The notes beneath the pieces were generated by a model. It did no database searches. It had not been told where the DNA came from and worked only from the letters and a program-made list of their open reading frames with translations. Source: Akkermansia sp. (GTDB taxonomy: Bacteria; Verrucomicrobiota; Verrucomicrobiia; Verrucomicrobiales; Akkermansiaceae). From it: DNA of 37,969 nucleotides. The translations under genes and the position numbers were made by a program. This document shows, in pieces, positions 30,708 to 37,969 of the stretch (the stretch's first letter is position 1; each line of letters opens with the position of its first letter). Location of the stretch: assembly GCA_022787425.1 (NCBI GenBank), contig JALFWB010000054.1, forward strand, positions 1-37,969, read 5' to 3'.

Positions 30708-33700
30708 TCACGACTCGCGCAGCAGGCGGGCCAGGGTGTCCTTGGTGCCGGCGGTGGCGCGCAGTCCCAGCAGCTTCGCAACGCGGCGGATGTGCGCCTC
30801 CGAGGTCGGGAAGAGGGCCTCGGCTTCGCACACCTGTTTGCCCAGGGCTCGTACTTCGGAGGGCGGAATCTGCTCGATGCTGCGGGGGCCCGCCGTGCGG
30901 ACTCGGACGGCGTCCTGCTCCGGAAGTCGGTAGACGCGCTGCGTGCCGCCCGTGCCGTCCTGCTCCCACTCGGTGATGAGTTGCTGCCGGGTCTCCAGTG
31001 CCGTCGCAGTGTCCACGGCGGCGCGGAACACGGTGGAGCGGGCGGTGGCGGAGAGCTTGGCCTCGCCGCTCAGGGCCTGCGCCAAGCGTTCGGCGGTCAC
31101 CGGTCCCTCGGTGCGCACGGCCTGCAGCACAGCGCGCTCCCAAGTGGCGGGGTTGGAGGTAAGTTTGTGCGTGGGGACATAGGCCTCGTAGGCCGGTGGC
31201 GGGGCTGTTTCTCCCATGGTTTCCTCCTCTGTCTCCTCCGCTTCATCGGCAATGGGGGCTCTGTCGGCCAGCAGATCCGGCCACTCGCGGGCGGGTTTGG
31301 GGCCGCGTTTCACCAGGGCATGCAGGGCGGCATCCAGCCGCGCGAGGGCGTCCTGTGTGTTGCGCCACCAGTCTGCGGCCCACAGGTGCAGCACGTCCCA
31401 GCCCAGCTCTGCCAGCACCAGATCGCGCTGTTTCACGCGGTCGCGTGTGCTCTGCGGCGTGCCGTCTCCGTCCGTGCGCACCAAGGCCAGGAAGCGGTCG
31501 GGCTCCTGCGGATGCACCACGGCCACATCGGCCTGCATCCCCGTGGCACCGGGGCAGCGGCGGCATTCCCAGCCCAGCCCGCGCAGGCCTTCCGCCACCT
31601 GACCTGACAGCCCGGTGCCTTCGGCGTTCTTCATGTTGCCTACGGCAGGTGTTCCCTTGGAGGCGGTCTCCAAAAAGCCCCGGAGGTCTGCCACGCCTTG
31701 TGCAGAGGTTCGGGTGGTGTCGATGTCCTCGGGGTCCATGGATGTGAAGACGTGCATGCCCGCCCGGGCGCGGGTGATGGCCACGTTCAGGCGTCGCTCG
31801 CCGCCTTGTTTGTTCAGCGGACCGAAGTTCATGGACATGGATCCGTCTTTGTCCCGCCCGAAGGTGGTGGAGAAGTAGATGATGCCGCGTTCATCGCCCT
31901 GCACACTCTCCAAGTTCTTCACAAACACGGCCTCCGGCAGCTCTTCGTCAAAGAATCGGTCCAGCGCCGGATTCGCCGCGCGGGCTTCATCGAGCAGGTC
32001 GGCGATAAGTTCCTGCTGCTTGTTATTGAAGGTGACGATGCCGATGCTGGTCATCTCCGTATAAACGAATTCCGGGGCGGTCAGGGTGCGCACCACGTGG
32101 TCCACCAGGGCGGCGGCTTCCTGCGGGTTGGTGCGGGAGCTGCCCTTGCGGTACACGCCGCGCACGCGGTGCAGTTGCAGGGCCGTGTTGCGGGTTTGCG
32201 GCGCGGGGAAGGTGACCAGTTCGCCGCCGTAGTAGCGGTTGTTAGAGAACGCGATGAGCTGCTCCGCGCGGGAGCGGTAGTGCCACTGCAGCTGCATACT
32301 CGGCACGCCGCAGGCCAGGCATTCGTCCAGAATGCTCTCCAAGTCGTGTTCGGTCTCTTCGTCGTCTTCGTCCTCCTCGCCGCGGCCGGAGAAGAAGTCG
32401 GTGGGGGGCATCTGGTGCGGGTCGCCCACAATCACGGCGTTTTTGCCGCGAGCCAGCGCCCCCACAGCGTCGCATACGCGCATCTGCGAGGCTTCATCGA
32501 AGATGACCAGGTCGAAGGGCTCCTTCCGCATGTTGAGGAATTGCGCCACAGAGAGCGGGCTCATGAGCATGCAGGGTTTGAGCAGGGGCATGAGGTTCGG
32601 TAGATTTTCCACCAGCCGCCGCAGGGGCATCTGCGCGCGTTTCTTGGTGAGTTCGCGTTGCAGGATGTTCAGCTCCTCGGCGTAGCGCGGGTCTTTCAGC
32701 TGCATGCTGCGCTGCCACAGGGCGTGGCGTATGGCGGTGCTCGTCCGCTCGGTAAGCTCGTTGTCCTTGTCGCAGAAGTCGCCGACGAGTCGCTCGTGCA
32801 TCAGCGGGGTAAAGCGGGCCAGCTCGGGGGAGGCCTGCACGGCGCGGCGGGTGGCGTTGCGGGCGTATACCGTGCGTGCCAGCCGTGCCGCTTCTCCGGG
32901 GGCGCAGGTGGCGTTCAGCAGCCAGTCGGGCACCATCCCGAATCCCGCCGCGCGGGCCGCTGCTTCGGCTTCTTTCCAGAGGGCGATTTGTCGGCAGAGC
33001 AGGGGATCGCCTTCGATGGCATCGGCCAGCTCGCCGGCTTGCTCGGCGTTCGCGGGCAGCAGCTCGGGGTCGCAGACCGCTTCCGCTGCTTTCCGTGCTG
33101 CTTGCCTTTGGCGGGTCGCCTCGCGCAGGACGGCGGCGGGGCGTTCGGTCGAGGCGCGCTCTGTCAGCAGGGCATTAGCTTCTTCCCGTGCTTTCCGCAT
33201 GGTCACCAGGGCCGCCAAGTCCGACTCCGGGGCGGTGGGGGTGTTTGGGTAGGCGAGCACGGCCAGCCTACGGCGCAGGCCGCGCTGTTTCCACCAGCGG
33301 ATGGGGGCGAAGCAGACGGCGGCTTCTCGCCAGCGGCGTTGCAGCTCGGCGGGGTCTTCCTGCATCTCGGCGTCCGCCGTGTAGGGAACGGAGAGGCTCG
33401 CCTGCGCGGCGGCGTAATCCCGCATGGGGCGCAGGAGGCTTTCGGCGGGCAGGGGGCGTGCTGCGCTGCCGCCGGGGATGAGTTCGGCGACTTTCAGCAG
33501 GGCCGTGTCGGTCTCCGTGGTGCCGGCGGAGGTTGGCTTCAGGTTCAGGGCGGCGCAGAGTTCCGCGCGGGCGGCATCGCAGGCGCATTCCGCTTTCCGG
33601 AGGGAGCGCATCAGGGCGGCTGCTGTCTGTTCCTCGGCGGGGGTGCAGCCGGCGGGCAGTTTCAGGCCCATGGCTGCCGTGCCGAAGTAGTTCCGCAGGG

Positions 33701-35084
33701 GCTCGGCGAGGGTATCCAGCTGCTCGGCGGTCTGTTGCAGGGCGCGTAGGGTCTCGGCGTCTTCCCGCAGGGGGGCGGTGGGTACCTCGGGAAGGTCGCG
33801 GCCCGCCAGCTCCGTTATCATTTCATGCAGCAGGGTGCTCCCATCGGCTCGCCGGGTGTGGAGGGCGCGGTGTACGGCGGATAAGCGGGTGCGTTTTTCG
33901 GCCAGTTGTTGCAGATTCTGTTGCTGTGCGGCGGCATCGAATTCCACCGTCATGCTCCGCACGCTGTCAAACTGGCGGAGTACCTCGCCCTTGTTCGCTT
34001 TGTTGGAGTGCAGGCGCAGGCAGAAATCGCCCAGACCGATGCGGCACAGGCGTTTGTACACCACCTGCAGGGCGGCGGATTTTTCTGCCACAAAAAGGAC
34101 GGTTTTCCCCGCTCCCAGGCAGCGGGCGATGATGTTGGTAATGGTCTGGCTCTTGCCCGTTCCGGGCGGGCCGATCAGAACAAAGCTCTTGCCTTGCTCC
34201 GCTGCTAACACGGCGGAGAGTTGGGTGCCGTCCGCCGACGAGGGGAGGGCGAAGGCTTCGGGGGGGAGCTGTGCCTCGATGTCTGCTACCTTCGGGAAAT
34301 CCGCCCCTGTGGGGAAGGCTCCTCGGCGAGTGGCTGCCAAATGGCGCACGATGTCGTTCTGCAACAGTTCCGTGTGGCGTTCCGTCAGGTCCTTCCACAT
34401 CAGGTAGGTGGCAAAGGAGAAGATGCCCACGGAGGCGCGGTTCTCTACGCCCCAGCCGTCCATGTGGCTCACTCGCTGCTGCACCAGGGCCATGATCTGC
34501 GGCACATCCACCCCCCGTTTGTCGGTGGGTAGCTCGCCTTCCAGCTCCGGCAGCAGAATGCGCTCGCGGCGCAGCATTTCCAGCAGGGTCATGTTGAAGC
34601 GGGGGCCTTCTCCGTCGCCGGATTGCTCCAGTCGGTATTGCGTGCCGCTGCGGCGTATCTCCACGGGCACCAGCACCAGCGGGGCCAGGCATTCCTTGTC
34701 GGCCTTGTCCGCAGGCTTCCACCGCAGATAACCGATGGCAACGTACAGGGCGGCGGATCCGGTCTCTTCCAGGTTGGTGCGGGCGGTTCGGTAGAGTTTC
34801 TGCAGGCGGCGGGGCAGGGGCAGGCGGCCCCCGCTCGTGGCCAGCAGTCGCCCTTTCTTCAGGGCCCCGGCTGCTACTTGGTCGCCGTTCGCTTCCTCGA
34901 TACAAAAGCTCCGCCCCGCAGCTAATTCGTCCTCCAGCTCGGCGGCATCCGGCACGATCAGTTCAATCTGCCGGGTCGTCATCCGTGTGTTCAGCAGGTC
35001 ATTCCGCAGGGAGATGTCCAGCAGCCTGCGCTGCCATTCGTCTACCCGACTCCGCTCGTTTGCTCCTTGGTCCGCGTCACTCAT
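30708..35084 (-). CDS. Giant SF1 helicase with DUF4011, MTES_1575-type nuclease-like and DUF3320-like regions
   Basis: The 1458-residue protein reads, in order: a DUF4011-like N-terminus (about 10-200), a UvrD/Upf1-type helicase split by a long helical insertion, a PD-(D/E)XK-like domain of MTES_1575 type (about 1155-1250), and a DUF3320-like C-terminus. Helicase motifs are GPPGTGKS (305-312), FDEAS near 863, VGDPHQMPP near 890, WHYRSR near 930 and NVAITRARAG near 1100. In the nuclease-like part, QADVAVVHP keeps the Asp, but the usual ECDG is RTDG, so the catalytic Glu appears lost. Proteins of this architecture act on nucleic acid, and some are reported as single-gene anti-phage candidates; I cannot confirm that here. 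It is a single gene with its own promoter, and codon use matches the neighbours. Confidence 0.8.
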   Translation of the reverse strand: MSDADQGANERSRVDEWQRRLLDISLRNDLLNTRMTTRQIELIVPDAAELEDELAAGRSFCIEEANGDQVAAGALKKGRLLATSGGRLPLPRRLQKLYRTARTNLEETGSAALYVAIGYLRWKPADKADKECLAPLVLVPVEIRRSGTQYRLEQSGDGEGPRFNMTLLEMLRRERILLPELEGELPTDKRGVDVPQIMALVQQRVSHMDGWGVENRASVGIFSFATYLMWKDLTERHTELLQNDIVRHLAATRRGAFPTGADFPKVADIEAQLPPEAFALPSSADGTQLSAVLAAEQGKSFVLIGPPGTGKSQTITNIIARCLGAGKTVLFVAEKSAALQVVYKRLCRIGLGDFCLRLHSNKANKGEVLRQFDSVRSMTVEFDAAAQQQNLQQLAEKRTRLSAVHRALHTRRADGSTLLHEMITELAGRDLPEVPTAPLREDAETLRALQQTAEQLDTLAEPLRNYFGTAAMGLKLPAGCTPAEEQTAAALMRSLRKAECACDAARAELCAALNLKPTSAGTTETDTALLKVAELIPGGSAARPLPAESLLRPMRDYAAAQASLSVPYTADAEMQEDPAELQRRWREAAVCFAPIRWWKQRGLRRRLAVLAYPNTPTAPESDLAALVTMRKAREEANALLTERASTERPAAVLREATRQRQAARKAAEAVCDPELLPANAEQAGELADAIEGDPLLCRQIALWKEAEAAARAAGFGMVPDWLLNATCAPGEAARLARTVYARNATRRAVQASPELARFTPLMHERLVGDFCDKDNELTERTSTAIRHALWQRSMQLKDPRYAEELNILQRELTKKRAQMPLRRLVENLPNLMPLLKPCMLMSPLSVAQFLNMRKEPFDLVIFDEASQMRVCDAVGALARGKNAVIVGDPHQMPPTDFFSGRGEEDEDDEETEHDLESILDECLACGVPSMQLQWHYRSRAEQLIAFSNNRYYGGELVTFPAPQTRNTALQLHRVRGVYRKGSSRTNPQEAAALVDHVVRTLTAPEFVYTEMTSIGIVTFNNKQQELIADLLDEARAANPALDRFFDEELPEAVFVKNLESVQGDERGIIYFSTTFGRDKDGSMSMNFGPLNKQGGERRLNVAITRARAGMHVFTSMDPEDIDTTRTSAQGVADLRGFLETASKGTPAVGNMKNAEGTGLSGQVAEGLRGLGWECRRCPGATGMQADVAVVHPQEPDRFLALVRTDGDGTPQSTRDRVKQRDLVLAELGWDVLHLWAADWWRNTQDALARLDAALHALVKRGPKPAREWPDLLADRAPIADEAEETEEETMGETAPPPAYEAYVPTHKLTSNPATWERAVLQAVRTEGPVTAERLAQALSGEAKLSATARSTVFRAAVDTATALETRQQLITEWEQDGTGGTQRVYRLPEQDAVRVRTAGPRSIEQIPPSEVRALGKQVCEAEALFPTSEAHIRRVAKLLGLRATAGTKDTLARLLRES

Positions 35085-35093
35085 CGTGCCCCC

Positions 35094-35121
35094 ATTCTAT
35101 CACAGGCCGTCCTTTTTGCAA
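35094..35121 (-). promoter_or_regulatory. Promoter of the helicase gene
   Basis: On the minus strand, TTGCAA (35116-35121), 16 bp, TAGAAT (35094-35099), then 9 bases to the ATG at 35084. It is divergent from the EF-P promoter. Confidence 0.65.
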
Positions 35122-35150
35122 GGAATAGCGCAAAATATCGTAAAAAAATC

Positions 35151-35179
35151 TTGACTATCTCGCGAAAGTCTGCTACCTT
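35151..35179 (+). promoter_or_regulatory. Promoter of efp, near-leaderless
   Basis: TTGACT (35151-35156), 17 bp, TACCTT (35174-35179), then 10 bases ending GGCGTT before the ATG at 35190. Confidence 0.75.
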
Positions 35180-35189
35180 GCGCGGCGTT

Positions 35190-35759
35190 ATGGCAAAAGT
35201 TCCCGTAATTCAGCTCCGCAAAGGGCACGCCGTCAACTACAACGGCGACATTTGCGTCGTTCGCGAGAGTCAGCTCAAGACTCCCCCGCGCATGGCCTCC
35301 TACGTTCAGATGACCATCCGCAGCATCGCTTCCGGTAAGGACTACAACCTCCGCCTCACTTCCAACGATTTCCTCGAGGGCGTCATGCTCAGCCGCGAGG
35401 AGATGGAGTTCTCCTATGTCGACGGTATGGGTTACCACTTCCTCAACACCGAGACCTACGAGGACGTTTGCGTGCCGGAGGATATCGTGGAGCCCGTCAA
35501 GCTCTACCTCATCGAGGGTAACTCCTATGTGCTGCTCTTCACGGACGAGGTGGTGTGCTCCATCGAGCTGCCCGCCGCCATCACCATGGAGGTCGCGGAG
35601 GCTCCCGAGGGCGTCAAGGGTAACTCTGCCAACAATGTGTACAAGAGCGCGACGATGACCACCGGTCTCGTGGTGCAGGTGCCGCTCTTCATCTCCGCCG
35701 GCCAGAAGATTTCCGTCAAGACGGAGGACGGTTCCTACCTCGGCCGCGTCAACGGCTAA
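35190..35759 (+). CDS. efp: Elongation factor P family protein (Arg-tipped)
   Basis: EF-P binds ribosomes stalled at consecutive prolines and promotes peptide bond formation. The 189-residue protein has the three-domain layout: an N-terminal KOW-like domain (RKGHAVNYNGDICVV), an OB domain (FSYVDGMGYHFLNTETYED) and a C-terminal OB domain (TTGLVVQVPLFISAGQKISV, then YLGRV). The domain I loop reads KTPPRMASY, placing Arg34 where E. coli EF-P has the modified Lys34. EfpL (YeiP) proteins also carry Arg at the tip, and Arg-type EF-P is rhamnosylated by EarP, of which no gene is seen here. The start at 35190 is fixed by the promoter and by alignment with the family N-terminus. Confidence 0.92.
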   Translation: MAKVPVIQLRKGHAVNYNGDICVVRESQLKTPPRMASYVQMTIRSIASGKDYNLRLTSNDFLEGVMLSREEMEFSYVDGMGYHFLNTETYEDVCVPEDIVEPVKLYLIEGNSYVLLFTDEVVCSIELPAAITMEVAEAPEGVKGNSANNVYKSATMTTGLVVQVPLFISAGQKISVKTEDGSYLGRVNG

Positions 35760-35783
35760 GGCTTCGCCCCTTCCTTTTACCAT

Positions 35784-35825
35784 ACGGGGAGCCCTCATTT
35801 ACTCCGAGGCGCTCCCCGTTTTCTT
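35784..35825 (+). terminator. Rho-independent terminator after efp
   Basis: ACGGGGAGC (35784-35792) pairs with GCTCCCCGT (35811-35819), with an inner CCTC/GAGG stem, followed by TTTCTTT. It starts 25 bases after the efp stop. Confidence 0.85.
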
Positions 35826-35839
35826 TCCGCCTGCCCACG

Positions 35840-36262
35840 ATGAAACGCATGATATCTTCTGTTATGGCAGCCCTGATACTCATGGTCCCGGGGTGCGATT
35901 TCTTCGAGAAGAACAACGAGGATACAGAGATTATCAGCAAACTGTTCAACGTCGATTCCGGTGATATATCAGATGCGTCCGTGAGGATCATCAACAAGCA
36001 CACAGGCAGAGAACCGGACCGCTTCACGATACCGGATCAGGATCCCGAGTACGGCGCTGAAGGCTTTTTCCGTCTTCCCACCCAAGCCCTGCCTCAGACA
36101 CAGGGCGGCGAGCACGCGGAGTCCAAGGTGAGTCCCGGTAAAGCCATCCATGATTGGACCAAAGATGAGGCGTTTCAATCACGCATCCTCAAATCGCCGG
36201 CCTCCGGAGATGTCCTGTACTCGCCCTCAACCGGTTGGGTATACTTTAAGATTGATCTTTAA
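35840..36262 (+). CDS. Small lipoprotein of unknown function
   Basis: The product is 140 residues with signal MKRMISSVMAALILMVPGC; Cys19 is the likely lipidation site, although Pro at -2 makes it a poor lipobox. The mature part is acidic and polar, with an EPDRFTIPDQDPEYGAEG segment and a C-terminus ending in a short predicted strand (GWVYFKIDL). I do not recognise the family. It begins 14 bases after the efp terminator with no promoter of the window's usual form, so it may depend on readthrough. The transposase fragment begins at its stop codon, so the natural 3' end or downstream partner may have been lost. Confidence 0.6.
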   Translation: MKRMISSVMAALILMVPGCDFFEKNNEDTEIISKLFNVDSGDISDASVRIINKHTGREPDRFTIPDQDPEYGAEGFFRLPTQALPQTQGGEHAESKVSPGKAIHDWTKDEAFQSRILKSPASGDVLYSPSTGWVYFKIDL

Positions 36263-37295
36263 GCCTACTGAGCAAGCCGGGGTTGTAGGGAAACAGCGTT
36301 CCCAGCTCCTCGACAAAGATGTTTCCGAGATCAGTCGCACCCGTCAATGCGAATTGCTCGGGGTACCTCGCAGTAGCAGCTACTATAAACCTCAGAAGAA
36401 GGATGAAGACGGAGAGAATAAGGCTAAGGAAATGATAAAGACTGCTTATCAGGTGGATCCATGTCTGGGAAGAAGGAGGCTACCAATGCTCCTCCGGAAG
36501 AAATACGGTCTGAACATCGGCCCTAAAAAGCTGATGAGACTAAAGCGGGAAATGCAACTTCGAACCATCTATAATAGATCACAGAAAACATTATATGGAG
36601 CACATCCCGAAGACGTGAAATACCCTTATATTGTAAGGGATATGGGATATTTGCACCCTAATGATGTATGGAGCAGTGACATTACTGTTGTAAAGATCAA
36701 AAACAAACACTATTATATTTGTGCAGTCTTGGATTGGGCCAGCCGCAAGATTCTTGGGTGGCGCATCGGACCGAATATGACAACCGATTTGTGTCTCGAG
36801 ACTCTTGATAAGGCTTTGGAGAGTGGTCTGCTTCCACGAGTCTTTAACACGGATCAGGGCAGTCAATACACATCCCGAGAGTGGCAGTCGAGAATAATGG
36901 GTCTCGGCGTGCAGATCAGCCTTGACGGACGAGGCAGATGGCAAGATAATTCTCGGATGGAACGCTTTTGGAGGAGCCTGAAGCATGAATGTTTTTTATT
37001 ACATGACTTTGAGAGCATGGAGGAGGCTGCCGGGGTGTGTGGTAAATGGATAAAATACTATAACGAGGAGCGTCCGCATCAGGAGCTTGGAAACCTATCT
37101 CCCGACGAATGGCTTGCGGAGCAACTCAAATCTACATCCGGCGGAGCAGGATCGGAGGGAGAAGATCGGGCAGAGGCACCTTCCACTCCGAGAGTCCCCT
37201 CGCTCCGCTCGGAGCCTCTCGGAGTGGGAGACCGCAAAAAAGGCTTGACACAGACGATAGAAAATGCAACAATACCTTCAGCCCCGTTAGTCTGA
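36252..37295 (+). CDS. IS3-family transposase OrfB, OrfA missing
   Basis: The frame encodes the IS3-type catalytic subunit. ISRTRQCELLGVPRSSSYY near the start is the typical OrfB N-terminus. The DDE triad is visible in VWSSDITVV, VFNTDQGSQYTS and MERFWRSLKHE, followed by YYNEERPHQELGNLSPDEW. The core looks intact. However no OrfA (helix-turn-helix and leucine zipper, normally joined by a -1 frameshift) precedes it: upstream is the unrelated lipoprotein gene. The frame has no ATG near its start; TTG at 36252 is possible. The C-terminus runs about 50 residues past the usual end through a low-complexity stretch encoded by a nested hairpin. The element is probably 5'-truncated and inactive unless helped in trans. 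Confidence 0.85.
   Translation: MIFKPTEQAGVVGKQRSQLLDKDVSEISRTRQCELLGVPRSSSYYKPQKKDEDGENKAKEMIKTAYQVDPCLGRRRLPMLLRKKYGLNIGPKKLMRLKREMQLRTIYNRSQKTLYGAHPEDVKYPYIVRDMGYLHPNDVWSSDITVVKIKNKHYYICAVLDWASRKILGWRIGPNMTTDLCLETLDKALESGLLPRVFNTDQGSQYTSREWQSRIMGLGVQISLDGRGRWQDNSRMERFWRSLKHECFLLHDFESMEEAAGVCGKWIKYYNEERPHQELGNLSPDEWLAEQLKSTSGGAGSEGEDRAEAPSTPRVPSLRSEPLGVGDRKKGLTQTIENATIPSAPLV
37183..37227 (+). repeat. Nested perfect hairpin inside the transposase tail
   Basis: CCACTCCGAGAG (37183-37194) pairs with CTCTCGGAGTGG (37216-37227), a 12-bp perfect stem. Within its loop GCTCCG (37202-37207) pairs with CGGAGC (37210-37215). It is more GC-rich than the transposase core. It could be a REP-like palindrome or a terminator fused to the IS end. 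Confidence 0.7.
37245..37273 (+). promoter_or_regulatory. Promoter-like sequence in the transposase tail
   Basis: TTGACA (37245-37250), 17 bp, AACAAT (37268-37273), followed 8 bases later by CCCCGTTAG. This recalls the CCCCGTT-ATG start box of the paralogues at 3636 and 4251, but with TAG instead of TATG. It may be the promoter of a host gene whose start was altered when the IS landed. Confidence 0.45.
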
Positions 37296-37402
37296 CCAAG
37301 AAAGGCTTACTTGGTGTCGAGAAGGGGGTACCACCTTAAGCAGCCTCGTCTCAACCGAAAAACTCCGCTACTTAACCTAACTTGCAAACGTTTTTTGCCA
37401 CA

Positions 37403-37869
37403 ATGACAGAGATTTTACAGAAAAAAACTTGCATCGCCGCCTTCAAAGTCGTACTGCTGTGTTTAATAGTATGGTTTGCTTATTTATTTACATATAGAGA
37501 AAATAAAGTTATCGATATGCCCACTGATGTTGCAATTGATGGTTATTTTGAAAAGATAAATGATAACGTAGTTAAAATCACTCATGTTTTATCCTCGATA
37601 GATTCTCGTGAGACTGCTGATTCTGCTGTTTTTCAGCTGGCAGAAATAGCCGATAAAATATCGATGCCTATAATCAATTAGATGTTCGCCTTGTTACAGA
37701 TAGGCGAGCTGTAGATATTTTGCATTCTATATGGACTAGGGAAGTGATGTTGTGGAATCATCTCTCTTATAAAGCATTGAAGAAAGAATATATTAGATTT
37801 AAAAATAATAATTTTTATAACTCAAAATCATTACGATGTATGCTTTCTTCATATGGGGACTTCCAATAA
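37403..37869 (+). pseudogene. Frameshifted AT-rich gene for a small membrane protein
   Basis: The first part (37403-37681) encodes 92 residues with one membrane helix (FKVVLLCLIVWFAYLF, about 14-29) and a soluble part ending ISMPIIN at a TAG. In another frame coding-like sequence continues without a break from 37672 (NQLDVRLVTDRRAVDILHSI) to a TAA at 37867-37869. A single indel near 37671 would join them into a protein of about 155 residues. Base composition is far more AT-rich than the rest of the window, a sign of transfer. The final five codons and the stop lie in the right-hand inverted repeat. I do not recognise the family. Without the join, the first part alone could be a short intact gene; TTG at 37382 is an alternative start. 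Confidence 0.55.
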
Positions 37870-37969
37870 GTCTCCGAAAAACAACCTGATCCCACGAAAG
37901 GGCCTAATTTTATCAACGAAGTGAACGAATATACACAAAGGTTGCTATTCGTGCGCTTTGAAACATAAT
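37852..37969. repeat. Right copy of 118-bp terminal inverted repeat
   Basis: Exact reverse complement of 24-141. After the TAA at 37867 the same frame stays open for 32 codons (VSEKQPDPTKGPNFINEVNE and on) to a TAA at 37966-37968. That may be a remnant of a coding region extending through the repeat. Confidence 0.95.

Larger units (their letters stand above)
36263..37339 (+). mobile_element. Truncated IS3-family insertion sequence (ends uncertain)
   Basis: The stretch from the lipoprotein stop to about 37339 contains OrfB and a short tail ending AGGGGGTACCACCTTA, which could be the right end. A small hairpin, ACCAAG-N9-CTTGGT (37295-37315), lies near it. No matching left terminal repeat was found upstream of 36263, consistent with loss of the left end together with OrfA. 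The boundaries are estimates. Confidence 0.6.

Noticed and set aside
36150..36251. Transposase start at ATG 36150
   Set aside because: That stretch lies within the lipoprotein gene in another frame and does not resemble OrfA or the OrfB N-terminus.
1..37969. Linear replicon with telomere-like inverted ends
   Set aside because: The window is full of single-copy housekeeping genes, and the left repeat is 23 bases inside the end. A contig broken at a dispersed repeat is simpler.
1..37969. tRNA, rRNA or known riboswitch
   Set aside because: No cloverleaf, TTCGA-type T-loop with CCA context or conserved riboswitch core was seen in the intergenic gaps, which are short.

Overview
The window looks like a stretch of Gram-negative chromosome, most likely from the Verrucomicrobiota (Akkermansia-like). 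That assignment is an inference from the mix of genes: Kdo activation, LptF/G, cytochrome bd, a DUF4492-like protein and many lipoproteins. Coding sequence is GC-rich and densely packed. Only the two ends, roughly 1-270 and 37240-37969, are clearly AT-richer. The ends carry a perfect 118-bp inverted repeat (24-141 and 37852-37969), so the window is bounded by copies of a dispersed repeat in opposite orientation.

Layout. 333-4533 (minus strand): cydB and cydA for cytochrome bd oxidase, then two tandem paralogous small genes of unknown function, then a DUF4492-like membrane protein. 4684-6238 (plus): kdsB and uppS for envelope precursors. 6250-9131 (minus): an eight-haem cytochrome c lipoprotein with a TPR tail, overlapping a CvpA-like membrane protein. 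9360-9596: an orphan HipB-like regulator with a paired operator. 9609-11549 (minus): a polytopic membrane protein and a lipoprotein. 11654-13702 (plus): hemB and a membrane-anchored EEP-fold hydrolase. 13699-17902 (minus): an envelope operon of SecD-head-like lipoprotein, M23 peptidase and large TPR protein. 18040-22465: ilvN (minus), a cyclophilin and ABC-F ATPase pair (plus), and lptF/G (minus). 22561-25156: a small orphan gene (plus), then psd and two L,D-transpeptidase lipoproteins (minus). 25371-27548: an ankyrin-repeat protein (plus). 27561-30637 (minus): trmB-tgt-yajC-aroE. 30708-35084 (minus): a 1458-residue helicase-nuclease. 35190-35759: EF-P (plus). 35840-37869: a lipoprotein, an IS3-type transposase lacking OrfA, and a frameshifted AT-rich gene running into the right-hand repeat.

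The strongest general signal is how transcription and translation starts are arranged. Twelve genes have a TTGnnn box, exactly 17 bp, a recognisable -10 box, and then only 6-12 nt before the ATG. Shine-Dalgarno sequences are not evident. Most first genes therefore appear to be made from leaderless or nearly leaderless mRNA, and five of them share the box CGTT-ATG.

Functionally the window is mostly housekeeping: respiration and haem, cell envelope, tRNA modification and translation. The accessory material is the paralogous pair beside cyd, the helicase-nuclease, and the right-hand IS/repeat zone.
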